The notes below the pieces were generated by a model that was not told where the DNA came from, made no database searches, and saw only the letters and a list, made by a program, of their open reading frames with translations. Source: Eonycteris spelaea (taxonomy: Eukaryota; Chordata; Mammalia; Chiroptera; Pteropodidae). From it: DNA of 64,000 nt. This document shows, piece by piece, positions 1 through 14,596 of the stretch. The position numbers were made by a program, and so were the translations under genes. The stretch covers positions 19,367,001 through 19,431,000 of the forward strand of contig PUFA01000007.1 of NCBI GenBank assembly GCA_003508835.1. The letters run 5' to 3'. Each line of letters starts with the position of its first letter. The stretch's first letter is position 1.

Positions 1-48
1 GAGATCTACAGGACTCTGTCACAGCCTCTGGAGGTGGAAATCGTAAAG
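1..48 (+). CDS. TTC17: TTC17 partial exon at the window edge
   Basis: Reading from base 3 gives [15 protein letters not shown]. The exon ends at 48 before a GTATCT donor. It leaves one base (g) that combines with GT at 4995-4996 to make a Gly codon, so its phase fits the next exon exactly. Only 48 bases are visible and the donor is not a strong match to GTRAGT. A second GT at 43 would also keep phase, giving Arg and a two-residue shorter product. I favour 48 because it resembles the residues I recall for TTC17. Confidence 0.65.
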
Positions 49-3000
49 GTATCTGTTCCTATAAGGTTTCTTTCTTCCTCAAGTGTACCTGTTACTCTCT
101 GTGGTACCAAGCTCCACATACCACCCACAGTTAAAGTTTCCTGGTAATATTTTAAAGTAATTTTTCATGGCAACATGAGCACCTGAAGACACACTTTTGT
201 TCACTTCATGATTTATATTACTATCTTTTCTGAAAGATTGGAGAAAAAATATGAAATTATGAGGTAGCTAAATTATAATAAAACATTCAAAACATATTTA
301 TAAGTTACCTGTTTACCAAATAAAAAAGGTTTTATAGCTGGAATAAGTAAAAGTGCAGTTGAGTAGAAAGGTAAGGAGAAAGACAAATACTATAAAACGT
401 CACTCATGTCTGTTAAGAGGACAGTGTTATCTGTATTTTCCACCCAGGTACTTTATACTTAATTGAAAGTTCCATAATGCCTCCTAAAAGATAACTTTTC
501 TTATAAGCAGAAGAAAGGAGGTTTTAGAGTATAATATAATCCCCTTAGAAAAGGGATAGTAGGAATATTTTTATTCACAGTGTATACACAAAGGCCATTT
601 TTCTCATGTCTGTTACTTTGCCTTCAGCAATTGAAATTCAAATTCAAGTTACAGTTTCCATTACAGATCAGTTTAATTATTTATGTCTTAGAAATTCATT
701 ATATAATAGGAAGCACAGGAGTATTACCTGTATTTGTTGAATGGGAGAAAAGAGTGTGACAGAGGAAGTAGGATTTGGGGGAAGACGAGAGCAAAAGTAG
801 CAACCCAATGGGAGTTGTCGAGCAGCAGAGGTAAGTGTTGATTTAACTTAATGTGGTACCTATAGTCCGTTTTCATATTGTAAAACCGTGAATTCACACT
901 GTTTACTAAAAATGTTCTTTAAAGAGCACAGAGAGACTGTGAGGCTAATTTCTAAATGTACTAAATGCTTTAGAATTTAGATATCTGAGGAGTTTAATCT
1001 AAATTAATTGCTATTTTAAAAAACTGGTAGAAGTGAACTCTATTCTATATTGTCTCCAGCATCTCCTACACACAAGAGCGCGCGCACACACAAGTACATA
1101 CACTGGAAGTGCAGTTAGCTCCAGGGCTAGGAACTGCACGAGCCCGTCATTAGTTTTACTGGGCTGGCTCTAGGTACTTGGCTCTTACAAAGTTCTGATG
1201 CCTCTCAGTTTATTTGTGGCATTTCTTTACTGGAATGAACCATTAAAGATCCTAAGGTAACCCGACCAGGAATCTCTTACCAACAGGTGAGGTTCAGAAG
1301 GTAAGGATGCTTTTTTATTTTTTATTATTTATTTTGTAAGGATGCTTTTTTAACAAGTAAGTTACCGAACTCTAGTTAGAAAATAAGTAATCTTCTAGGA
1401 CACTTGAAAACAGAATATGAAAAGATAGGAGATTTCCTTAACCTTAGTAATGTAAGAGATTCTGAGAACTTAGTTTACTCTGAAAACCTGTTTAGACACA
1501 GGATGAATTGTGCCTTTATCTCTTAGGAGACATACGCTTTGTCAAAGGTATATTAAATATTTAGTTGTTTTCCAGAACACCCTTTTAGGATAAGTTAATA
1601 GTAATAACACAATTTATACATGGGATACTCTAACCACAGAGAAGGTGTTGGCTGTCTGAGCTCTCATAGATCCAGAACCAGAGTTTAATGCTTAGTCAGT
1701 ATTGTCTTGTAGTCTCCTCCAAGAAAAATCAAACTTCCAGGATTTGAATTAGATGCTAAATGCTTTGCAAGCAAAGTATAGAGCGTTAAGCACTGAAAAG
1801 TGTTCCCATTTTCACCTGGGACCTTGTTATCTAAAGCATTTCATTTAAATCACACAGTTCCTTTTTTTTAAAAAAAAAAAAAACATACCTTTCAAGGTTA
1901 ATCTAAGCAGTAGAATCTCACCTCATTTTTGCATCAGCAAAAAATAATAGTCGTATGAATAGAAATGACTTGTTACTTTATAAGTGTCTTTCATTTTTCC
2001 TTATCCAACATTTTTTCTTGTGTTTCTTTAATGAGAATATCATCTCCTCTGCCAGGAAAACAAGTAATATTTTTTCACATAGGCAACTTTTTTTAGTTCC
2101 CCTTTGAGCTAGAGTAGACAAACTGTAGTCCAAAAAAAATGAATACTTTCATTTTTTCTGAAATGCTTCAGTTCATCTTCAGACAACTGGAAGGAGTACC
2201 TTAAAAATAGGCAATTTGGTTTTCTATTATTAGCCTAGATAATTATGTAAATCATACCAGAATGCTAAACCAGTCTGTTTTTAACTGTCAGCCTAAGAAA
2301 ATGAACAGTTCTAATCTTAAAGCATATAGCTTTTACTTGATCATTTTGATTCTGTTTCTAAGTATCCTAACATAAACTTCTTATTCTTCCTTCTGTTCCC
2401 TCAGTTCTCCCTGATCCCTTTCTGCCCTCCCTCAGAGATGTTTGGCCCCCATTTCCTGAGTTGGAGGACATGGCATTCTTAGAACGCACGAGTCTTGCTT
2501 CAGGAGCTGTCTGGGTCTGAGGTCATGCAAGAGGACTAAGTTTAGCTTCACGGTCTTATGCATATCATAGTTGATGAATTACTTATAAAGCATTTTAAAA
2601 TACTACAGATATTCAAAACGATGAAACGCAAAAAATTTTGTAATAGGAAGAGGGTGAGAGAGAAAAATAAGAGGCACAAAGGTTGGAGGAGGGAGTCTAC
2701 TGCAGAAAACAGAATTTCACTGGGTCAGTGTTAAAGTTTCGTCCTTTGCTTTTGCAACATGGTTTTACACCACCTGTGTCAAGGTAAAAAAACTTTAGAG
2801 ACAAATTCACCAAAGCCGAAGGCAGAGAATATTCCGTAGGAATAACATGTTTTAAAATCAGCAACGTCACTGTCATCATTATTTTCCTTTCTGTTTTTAA
2901 TAAGCATGCTTATTTGTATCTTACTTAAGAATTGTCTCTGAGAAGTGTGATGTCCTTCATAGTAGATTTTATGCAGTTAGATACGTAAGGTTGTCATTGC

Positions 3001-6000
3001 TCTGTTTTATTTTAGTATGCTTAGTATCCTCATACTTACCCGTACTTACTTGAAGGCAAAAGTGGAGGCAAATCAGTAACCTCTGTCCTGACAGGAGAAT
3101 CTAGAAAAATCAACTGCTATTGCTATGGCTTCTTTTCTGTTAGCCTTCCAGGACACACATAAATACATAAGCACACACACAAACACACACCCCACATCTT
3201 CCCTCCCATTATCTCCCAAATACAAATGAGAATTTCTGTTCCTGTTGCTTTGCTCAGCACGTGGATTCATCCTGCCCAGAATGCCTCCTTCTCTACTTTT
3301 CTGCTAAAGAGGTAGCATTGACTAGTGGAAACCTGAGAAGCTTTGTAGTAAGATAGAACTGATTCAAATCTCAGATCTACCTCTAACTTACTATTAAGTT
3401 ACTTATTGTCTGTAAAGTGAAGATTAATGATATATCCCAAGGTGTTTTTGAGAGGTAAGTAGAAGAAAAATATATAGCACTCAACAAATATTGGCTCCCT
3501 TTCTTGTAGTTTTCCCCTTTTTAAGTCCTACCTATTCTTAAAAATTCAGATTCTACCTTCTCAAAGCTTATTCTCTGAAGAACTTATTTGGCATAGTATG
3601 CTACCTCGTTGTTGTTTGTTATCTTATATTTACTGTCTCTCCAAGTTGCTTGCAAATATCTTGAGAGGTAAAACTCTCTTGAAACAAAGAATCCTCAGTT
3701 TCAACATAGCTTTGTTGAATGTGGTAGGCTCAGGTTTGTGATAGAACTGATCCAAATCCCAGACCTACCACTTACTTACTGTGTGATAGTGTAGAATTAA
3801 AAAATGGAAAATGACTCCCTACGCATACAGTCCCCTTACTAGCAACTCAGTAAGTTGGGAAGGGTTTTAAGTTCATTATGTTTCCCTGGCACAATAGGGA
3901 AATGGCCTGAGAAGTGCTTTCCTAAACTGTGGAATCTATAAGGGAGTCATCAAATCCAGAAAGAGACTTCTTGTACTTCCACTGCTGCAGAGAGAGTTTG
4001 ATTGGGAACATACATCTCTTTGAGAAAACATTCTCTGAAAAATAAACTTGTTCTGGTAAAGGAGGGAAGTTACTTATTCACTCTTACCCAGATAATTATC
4101 CTGCAGTAGGAAAGTCGTGGGCTTCCACTGAACGTGCATCCTCAGCAACAATGCGCATCGAACATGGGCAAGGAAGAGGAGACCTGATCAGCTAGCCAGA
4201 GCACCGCCACATCAGACACATCAGCCTAGTAACTTAGTCCCCCATCCAGAGAATGACAATCAGGTGGACCTGGATTGTGGCTCTTTATGCATGTCAACAC
4301 TCAGTCCCTAGTGGGGTCAAAGCTTTTTGACTCACTGGCAAACTGAGTGAGATCAGACTCACTACACATACCAGAAAGTATCAAAGAATGCTATGATTAC
4401 ATTCAAGAGTGACATTTCATGTTTAGGTAAATCTTTATATGACTTGTTTTCCAAAAGAAAAACAGTCACTTTGTGATATTGCAGTCTTAACTGTGGATTT
4501 CTACTACCACCATCTCCCTTTAAGTTCATTTAAATTTATAATCCTTATCTTTTGGTATATCTTTCATTTTAAGCTATGATGCAAAAAAAAATGGTATATT
4601 TCTCTGCTATAATTTATCTCCAAATTAATTCAGATACTAATCTGTCATTTCACTTTGAAAGGCACATAGAAGGAAAACTTTTTAATGATGTTTTTGACTT
4701 TCAAAGAAATGTTTCATCATTTATTATGAATGGAGTGAGATCTTGGGTCTTGATCTTTGTTACAGTTTTTTCCCCCAATAACCTAGCAGGTGAAACTTGA
4801 ACTTCGGTGCAAAATCTTGAATCACATAATGATCTGGCTTTAGGCTCTCCAGCTCACTGATTTTTGTGTGTTGTGCTGGAGAAAAACTGATACTGTTACC
4901 TTTTTGCTCTTCCTGGTACTTGGGGACATTGAGCCATGGGATTGCAGAAGAGAGATGTTTCTAATGTGCTATGTCTGTGTCTCTTGTCATTGAGGTAATT
5001 GTCATGAGAAAACCCTGGACAACAGCCATGACAAACAGAAATATTTTGACAACTCACAGTCACTGGATGCTGCTGAAGAAGAGCGCTCTGAGACAGGAAC
5101 AGAGGAGGACCCTCTATTCTCTGTTGAGAATTCAGGGAGGGACTCAGATGTCCTTAGACTTGAAAGTAAGTTGATTTGACCTGAGCTGTGCTTCTGGGGT
5201 AAAATCAACTCTCAAGCTTTAAGCTTAGACTTTGCTCTCAATTGTGTTTCCTTCTTTTAACAGTCATTCATTTATTACATTGTAGAATCATGAGGGTGAC
5301 CCTCAAATGGTGAGACAGAAGACAAGCTATAATGTGAAAATGCTCTTCACACTTCTTTTTTCTCTGTCTCAATGTCTTCTTTTGCTGGAACAAATTTGAT
5401 ATGTTTATGTACCAGTCTTCTTAATGTCATTAGTCTATTGAATAAGTCATTGAAACAAAGCAAGATAAGTTTTATGTAGGCTAACACAATAAAACGTAAA
5501 GATTTGGAATTATGGGCATACCTACCAGACCTGCTCCTAAAATTCCATTTTATGACCACATTTTGAGCTGTGCCGTACTGACCTATTCTTAAGATTATCA
5601 GTTCTGTAACTGCCGAATGAGTACTTTAATACTCATCCTACTTAACCACTTTATTGCATTTGGAACTATGCACAGCTTCCCACTTTGAAATTCTCTCCTC
5701 TTTCTCTTGGCTTCTGTGTTATCTCTTGCTCTTGACTCTCTTCTGTCTCCAGAAATCTTTTCCAATTTCCTTCACTTCTTCTTTACTTTGCCCTTATTCT
5801 CTGGGTTACCTAGGACCTTAATCTTGGTCTTCTTTCCTCATCCCCTCCATGTGTTATCTCTTGGTTGTTTCACATATCTTTGAATATACCAGTGGCTCCA
5901 AATTGATATTTTCAGCTAAGATATTCTCTACAACGCCAGATCTCATTTCCCCCTTTTTAGCGCTCTCTTTATCTACGTATGCCACATGCACTTTAAATTT

Positions 6001-9000
6001 AACATATCTAAACTTGAACTTGTCCTCATTTTCACCCTATCTCCTGAACTGCTTCTAATTTCTATATTCCTGCCTTATGATAATGGCATCTCAATTTACC
6101 CAGTCATCACTATGTCCAGTCAGTCCCTAAGACCTGTTGAATCTGCCATCTCTTCATCTATTCCTTCTGCTCCTGCCTAAATTCAGACTTTCTTCATCTC
6201 TGCCTGAGCTAATGCAGTGGCCTCATAATTGGGTTGCCTATTATCTAGTCTTTTACTTCAGTCTGTAGAGAGAGAGAAAGGAACAGAGGGAGAGGGAAGG
6301 AGGGAGAGAATGAGAAAGAGTAGGAGAGAGATAAAATATATAATGGTACAAAATTTAAAAGCAGAGTCAACCCCTGTCACCAATTTTTTGTGTATCCAAC
6401 AGATCTTATTTTTATAATTATATCCGTTCAGGTAAGTTGCCTACATTTACATTTTTCAGTGGCTCTCTTACTTATAGGAAGAGTTCAAATGTCTTAGTAT
6501 CAGAGGTCTCCAAGCATTTAGTTGCTACATCTGCTTGCTGTCTTGTTTCCACTTTCTGTCAAGGCACATTTTATATGATATTAGTTATTTGCATGTCTTA
6601 TCTCCCATCAAACTATAAGTTTCATATATACCATATTCTACGTAACTTTGTATTCCCATACAGTAAATACCTGTTAAAGTAATGAAATATGGCACTTGCC
6701 TTTCTGTGTTGGTTGGATTAACATATTAGGCAATTACAAAATCTTGTACTTCCTTCTGAGTGGATAATATACATATATATATATATGTAATTTCCACTCG
6801 GAAGTATAAGATATATATGTGTGTGTATATATATTTATATATACATATATATACACAAGATACACATATATATATATATATGTAAAGATGTCTAAGAGAA
6901 GCAAGCTAGCCTTCAGAAGGGAAATCATGACTTTCAGCTTCGCAGGTTTAGAAAATGAGTTTCATCAGTTCTATCGGAAATTACTGGGTTTTAATGAAGC
7001 TAACTCCCATTTGCCAACTCAAAAGAGATAGTGTCAAACTAGATGGCCAGTTTGCTTATTTACAAGGAAGCTCCTCTCTTTCTGGCATCAGACACCCGCA
7101 TAACCCAGTGGACATCATGAGGTTGCTTGATAAATTCAGAAATTAGTACAGACGAAACTGAGTAATGTTAAAGGGGTATTTTGTTCAGTTTATAGAAATG
7201 CTGTATTCCAACACAACTCCCTGGAGACCAGAATACCCATAACTACCACCAAATGAAAGTCCTTGTTCCTGAAAAACTCAGAATGAAGCCCAGCCAAAAG
7301 CATGCTGTGCTCCTGAGAGAGCTCATTCCCTAGTGCGTACGTTCTTTAGTTCCACGTTCCACACGTTGTTCCGTTCCATCTCCGTGCAGTACTGTTGCCC
7401 TCGCTGAGACTAGATGCTGTCCGGGTCCCTTCAGCATCATGCACGGTGTCTCTCAGGGTGGATTCCTTTTCAGCTCCCTAATTTAATCCGTAGTATGATG
7501 ATGACTCTTACTAGTTTTACTCTCAGGTGCTAACTTTTCTTTCCCATATGTCAATTCTGGGAGAGCCTTCTGAAATTTCCCTAGACGCTGACGCGTCCAC
7601 AGGGGCTGCAGTCGTGGTGTAAGTTAACATGATTATATCAGCAGGATTCCTATCGTGGGTTATCAGAGTCAGAAAAACTTCGTTTTTTAATACAAATAGT
7701 GTGTTATAATAAAAGCCAAGCGTAGACACTACAGAATTTTTCAAAACTATATTTTTGGGTGAAAGTTTTAAAAATGCAAATAGCTAAGCCTTCTCTAGTA
7801 AGTAACTATTACGATAATCACTAACTTTGGTGTTTATAATTTACAGAACATCATGAATTATGTATTAACCTGTGAACTTTATCACTAAGCTCATTTTATA
7901 AATGAGAAAATTGAGGCTTGGTGAAATTAGGTAGCTTGCCTGAGATCTTCAGTAGGTGGCATAATTAAAACTGTTCTCAAGCCGTCTGATTCCATGAACG
8001 GTGTCCTTTTGCCTGTGGTTCTCAGGAATAGGGGTTTAGTGCATTAGAACTTTATTTTTTAATTGGCAAGGTCATTTTTAAAGAAAACTAGCATCCGCTA
8101 TTACCATTTTAGAAAGCTAATGTCAAAAAAGTACAAAGACAATCTCAGAATAAAGGTCAGTCTCTCTCAAAAATGGACAGGTGGCAACCTTAAACCAACA
8201 AATGTGTTTCTAGATGTGCATGTGTGTGTTATAACTTTATATACATGTCTTTCCGCTTTCATTTTGCTGAGGATTGGTGAAAATCATGTCTCTGATGAAC
8301 GTTTGGAAAGCGGCGTTTTGACACGTCCTGATCCAGCCCCGTAGATGTGGACCGTAGACGTGGAAGGAGGGGCGCAGGTGTTGTAGTCAGAGGTGTCGTC
8401 CTGCCCTGGTCCCGCCACAGACTAGTTGTTAAGACTTGGGCAAGTTACTTAATCCTGCTGAGCTTTTCTTACCTCATTAATTTTAAAAGTAATCAAATTT
8501 TTTAAAATGCCCAAAAGTGGTTTTGAGTATTCAAACGAAGTACCTTAGGGAAGCCTTTGTGTTAGTGTTTGCACACAGTTGGAACTCAGTAAACATTCAC
8601 TTCTACAAACGTGGGTAGTGTTCCACTGCTTCTGAACGCAGAGGCTGCTTACGAGCCAAAGTCCTCACATGCGTATGCACACAGTATCTGCTCAGTAAAC
8701 ATCTGTCCAGTGAAAGGGAGCCCTGACGTGTTTGCACGAGAGGTGTTACAGAAAAGATTCCCTATTTGCTTTTCTAGGTTATCGTCTCAGAATTCTGTTT
8801 CTCTTGCTATACTGACCCTTCTAAAAGAAGGAGGAGCATTGTTGGTGCAAGTGAAAACTCTGATTGTTTTCTTTTCAGAAATGAATCATTTCCGTGCCTG
8901 CCTTAGTCTGAATGATTTAATCCAAACCTTTTAAGCTTTCTGATTACTGGCTTGAAATTTTATGCCATTGTTTATGCATTAAATCTTAAGCCAGTCTACC

Positions 9001-12000
9001 AGCTTTACTCTCTGACTTCAAAAACAGACCACTGCCTTTTAAAGGAGACACTAGAACTCAAGGCAGAGTTGTCCAAGGTCCTGTGGTGGTAGAGTCCTAA
9101 TTTGAATCCAAATTTGTCTAATTCCATAGTGTGCTTTTTTTATTTTGTGAGACAAAGGTTCATCCTCAGTGGTATCATTCTTACAGGTAGAATTTGCCTA
9201 CTTGCCTTCAGAAACCACAGTCAAGTACTCAGACCAGTTGAAACTAATCATGTAAGACTTTCTGGAGATGTTCTGAGTCAGATTTTGAAGGAAAGACTTT
9301 CTTTTGCTGGCCATCCTTTTAAATGTTTGGTCTTTACTTCTGTTTATTATTAATCTATTTTGTATGTAGCACTCATTTTTCCGCCCTCTGCTCCCTAAAC
9401 TCTTCTTGAAATCTCTCTTCCAAGATTATTAATACTGCTTCTTATGAAATATAGCCACCTTCTTTTAATTACTTTCTGATGTTCCACTCCCTCTCAGTAG
9501 TGTCCCCAACAAATCATTGTCTGGCTTCCGCTAACGTTGCAGCATCTAGAGCTCCGTTTCTCCCTGGGTAGCCCATTTCATTTCTGACTATTCAGAAGTC
9601 TCCTAATACTTAGCTAAAATGACTTCTTGTTTCGAGCCCTGCCCTCTGAGGCTAACAAAGTCAGTCTTGTCTCTTATTAGTATCACATTTCCTTAGAGAC
9701 TTGAAGAAGATAATTGTTTCTACCTATACCTTTCCCTCCCCTCCACCCCCGCCACAGTGTTTTTGCTTCCTTTAGGGCTGCTAATTCCATCCTCAACGTC
9801 CTCAAAGTAATCTCGAATTAAAAAAAAATCTAGCAAAAAATTTTTTCCTTCTCTTTAATTTATGCCATTTATTTTTATTGACTAGATATGACCTGTAACA
9901 TTGTGTAAATCTAAGATGTGTATAGCGTGTTACTTTGCTACATTTGTGTGTTCTTTTTTTTAATTGAAGAAATGATTTAAATTTTTTCCTGTCTACATCC
10001 TCCTTCTCCCTTTCTCCTGCAAAGTATTTTTCATGCCTGTTTTTTTTTTTTGTATGTAGATGTATATAGTAAATGTAGTAGTTTTGTATGTCACCCTTGG
10101 TTTCTTTCGTCCTTCTTCATTTCACGTGATTTTGAGTACCAAGTTACTTTTCTGTAAATGTGCTCTGCTTTGCGAATTTCTTAAACTGAGGTGCTCATAC
10201 CTAACCAGAAATCTCCGGTGTCTCTGGAACATTAAAAGATTGTACCAGACTTCTTTATTTTCTTCTGCTCTTTTGTTTGTTTATTTTCTGTTTTCCTGGC
10301 TTTTTCTTTTTTCTTTTTTTAATCAGAACTACACACGCTTACTTCTCTCCCTCTCTCAGCACTTCTCTTCCTCCTTGGGATTCTTGATGGGTTACCTAAC
10401 AATCCTCACACTCAACTGTAAGCTTTTCTAGCACCAAGGGTTAAGATTCATCCAAGTGAAAAAACATGAACTCATGTAAGCCTCACTGTGGGTGCTCATA
10501 GCCTCTTCACTTCACAGTATTTGTTCTCCTTTTTCCAGTGTAAAAATGTTACATGTTAAAGACGATAAAGAAAATAACAGACGTGGGCCTCAGTCTCTGT
10601 ATCTTCAGTTTACATTATACCATCTGTCCCGTAGCAGCAAGCCTAATATTGCCTTTCTCTTCTTACTTCAAACACAATTTAAAACCTGAGATTCTTCTGT
10701 AGTCCAGACCACTCACCAGACCCAAATTCTGTATTTCCAGCAGCTTGTGGACCAATGTTGGAGAGATGTTCCTCCATCCATTCTAGCCTAGACTGTAAGC
10801 TCCATGGGCTGTTATATTTTGAACCCTCAGCACATTGTTAGACACACAGCAACGAATGTTTAAATGAATTAATGAACACGGGTCTGAAATCCCAGTGCGT
10901 TATTCTGTTGCCCTTTCCTAACTCTGCTGTCTTTGTAAATGGCATTCTGTTTTCATTCTCGCAGATTCCAAAACCACATTCACATAGTCAGAAGCTCACT
11001 ATTTCACCTTAGGCTTTAAAATCTCGAAATCATCTTTAAACCTACCCTATTCTTGACCATTAAATCCATTTAATCACCAAATTCTCTTACTTTCTCTCCA
11101 TACCTCACATACCTCTTCTCCCTCCCCTCACCCCCTTTTTGGGATTCCCTTTACCCTCACCCTAAATCAGCCTCCCTTTAGATAACTCTTATATAGATCA
11201 TCAAAATACCTTTCTAATTGGTCTCTTTGTCCTCTGTCCTTCTCTCCTTCACCCCACCCTGAAATACACCAAATGATTTACTATTCTAACCTTCATAAAT
11301 ATTATGGCTCTCATCTTATTATGCTTTTTGACAAACAAGAGTCTTCTTTTGCAGTGACTCTTTTCCTTACATTCTCAATGTCACCCACCTTCCCCAGGTA
11401 TCTTATTTCCTGATATCTTCTATATACATGTTTTGTTCGAGTTAATTTGAAATTAGTAGTGCCTTCACACATACCTTCCTTAAGCCCGTATCAGTATGTG
11501 GGTGTGTAAGTATATGCATACAGGCCTTCTTAGTGACGTCACTCTGGGAGTGCCCTCCCGGCCCTCTGTTCCGTCTGAACTCCACCTCACATAGTCGCCT
11601 TCCTTTAGGAAGCATTTTGTGACTATACTCAAGTATTATTTTTTCTAGAAAAAAAATTTTTTTAATGGACTTGTTCTCTCATTATTTAAAGTAACCATTT
11701 GCATCTTTACCTTGATTTTAAATTAATATAATTGCTCTAGGTCAGATTCCTTAGGTTCCTCCTGTTCCTTTTTGTTCCTACCTGTATAGCTTATAGCATC
11801 TAGATGGGCACATAATAGGCTCTAAATAAGATTGGTCTATTTTTCTTCTAACTCATAGCACCTGTATGATCTCCCTATTCCTCACCTTTGTTTAATGTTC
11901 TTTAGGCATTGCCACCCGCCCCCCTCCCCAGCAGCCTTTTAAAACGCGTAGTAAATAACTGCCAGCAGCAGAAGCCTGGCAGCTAGCATCAGTCTCTCTT

Positions 12001-14545
12001 GATTTGAATGTTGATTTCCATCGAGAAAGCCCATCTCTCTCAAAACTTTTTAATGATACATATTACCTAATAGGGAACAGGAAAGGTTAACCTTTGGGAG
12101 CTCTTTGCAGCTAAACAGCATGCTTGCTTCCTAAGTAGTAGCAGTTACAGAAAGGAATTAAGACTCCTAAGCACAGCATCCACATGCGGCTGAAGTGTAC
12201 ACTGGGTGACCCTTCCAACTCATTAGCTCTTTGGGATCCCCGTACCAGCTCCGTCCAGCTGCTTTCCTGGGTTAGCCACTGAGGAACTCGTAAATGACAC
12301 ACTGCCAGTCACTATGCTGAAGACATACCTTCCCTTCTGGTGCTTACCATTCAGCCAAGTTGACAGTACTTGAACACATGACAAGTAAAACTTAGTCTTG
12401 AATTGCCAGCAGGACGAGAAAAGGCAGGAGTAGCCGTTTCTCAAGACCCTCACGAAACCAATTATTCCTGAGTTCCCATTAATTCATTCCGTGCCTGCTA
12501 TGTGGCAGGTACATTTTTGGACTTCTGGAATATAGTAACAAACAAGATAGAAACTGAAAATTTAACCTTTTTGTCAGCCCTGCAGTTATTCTACTGGCCC
12601 CATAATTTATTTGAATGTTCTAAAAACACAGCTTTTGCAGACCCTTCTTTTACTTTATGCTGGTTTCACAATTCCATTAATAATAAGCAGTAGAAACCAG
12701 CAGATTGGTTCAGGAAATCTAAAAGAAACTTCCTGGAAAGGACAGTAGTACATTTTGTAGTCACTTGTTACAAGTAGAAGAGCTGTGTAGCTTTTTCAAC
12801 AAACAGAGATTTCTGGTAGTACTCCAGGCCTGACAACAGACCTTCCCACTTTCTGGAATAGAATGGGGGATGGGAGGTAGAGATGCCGCCAGCCCTACGG
12901 GTGACACTGAAGCTTTTGTGAGTAGGGCTCAAAGCTTTTAAGTTACTTTTAGCCTCAGTAGTCAGCCAGATTTCTCATCCCAAGCCTCCTCAGAGATGAG
13001 TACTGTACATTTCTAAGATGGGTTACTCATTGTGACTATAGCTCTGGTTATATGGTTATGAAATTCCTGACCTTAGCCTTTTCAGTGTTCTGGTCACTGA
13101 ACAAACCAGAATTGCCAACGGAAGATTATCAAGATAACGTAGACTAGCATTTTGTGAGCAATCAGCCCCAAGCTCTCAGGTTGCCCAGCAGGTACATATT
13201 ACAAAAAGAAGCATTTCATTTTGTTATTTGTTTTTGTACCCTGTCTACTTCCAAAAAGAATTGGAGATAACTTAATGGAGCAAACAATATAAGAGTCAGC
13301 TGTTCATTCAAAGTAAAAAAAAAGTAAAGAATTTTTTAAAAAAGGAAAGCATTCTATTAAGAAACTCAAACTGATTTTTCTCTGTGCTTCTTAGTTATCT
13401 AAGCATAAAGGGAAGCTAGTAGGGTTGCATAACCATCAGTGTGTAAAATGGAAACACTGACGTGTCAGGAGAGAGAGAGTTTACTAGGCCATTATGCTGA
13501 GAAATATCCATGGGAGTCTTTACATAAGAAACTTGAGCAACATAGCAAATAATATCTTGATAACCATTTTAGGGAAAAAAATTATGCTAGTATATTGATA
13601 TTTCTTATGTCCGCCATTAGTGAAAATGGAAGCCTTTGTGTGGAATGAGGATAATTTCCCATTAAACAAATCACCGTTCGCTTAAGGCATTTAATTAGAC
13701 TATATGGTCTGGATGCAGTTTTGATAGTTCATATGATATATTAGATAATCTCACATATTAATAAGTAACATAGTAAACTTCATTTTTGCTGTCTGTGTCT
13801 TATATCTAGAGCAAGTTGGTCTTTTCAAAAAAAAAATATATATATACACACACACACACACATGTATATGTAAAATAGCCATCTTCATGCCTTACCAGGG
13901 ACATAGTCGATGACTGCTTGCCCTCTGGATGCTGCCATTGGTTTCAGTCAGGCTTGTGGCGAAGATAATATTTTATTATGAATTTTGAAGATGCTAAATG
14001 GTATTTTTATGACAGTGTGCTAGAGAAGTGCCTCTAAGTAGAGCCAAAGTTTTTCTGCAAAAGCGAAGTTGGAGTCACTCAGATACTTGGATGAATACTA
14101 TGTAATTTTGAGGGGAGAAGGTGGAGGGTGACTAGAGAAAAAAATGTTTCCCCAAATTTGATCTACAGTTAAAAGTAAAAACCTTTATTTTTCAATTACA
14201 GTTAACACTCGGTTATTTTATATTGGTTTCACGTGTATAACGCAGTGGTTAAACATTTATATAATTTACAGAGTGTTACCCCCGATTCGTCTAGTACCCA
14301 CCTGGCACTATACATAGTCATTACAACATTATTGACTACATTCCCCGTGCTGTACTTTACATCTCCACGACTGTTTTGTAACTACCAATTCGTAGTTCTT
14401 AATCCCTTCACCTTCTTCACCCAGCCCCCATTAGTTTGTTCTCTGTATCTGTATGCACCCTTGTGTTCACTGCAGCACTATTTACAATAGCCAAGATAGG
14501 AAGCAACTTAAGTGCCCATCAATAGATGATTGAATAAAGAAGATG

Positions 14546-14596
<51 letters not shown>

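Noticed and set aside
4576..4800. 74-aa frame just upstream of a TTC17 exon as an extra exon
   Set aside because: No suitable acceptor and donor pair with the required phase, and the residues resemble no part of TTC17 that I know.
10060..10431. 123-aa open frame in a TTC17 intron
   Set aside because: T-rich intron giving Phe/Leu/Ser-rich protein that mimics membrane segments. No recognisable family or matching splice phase.
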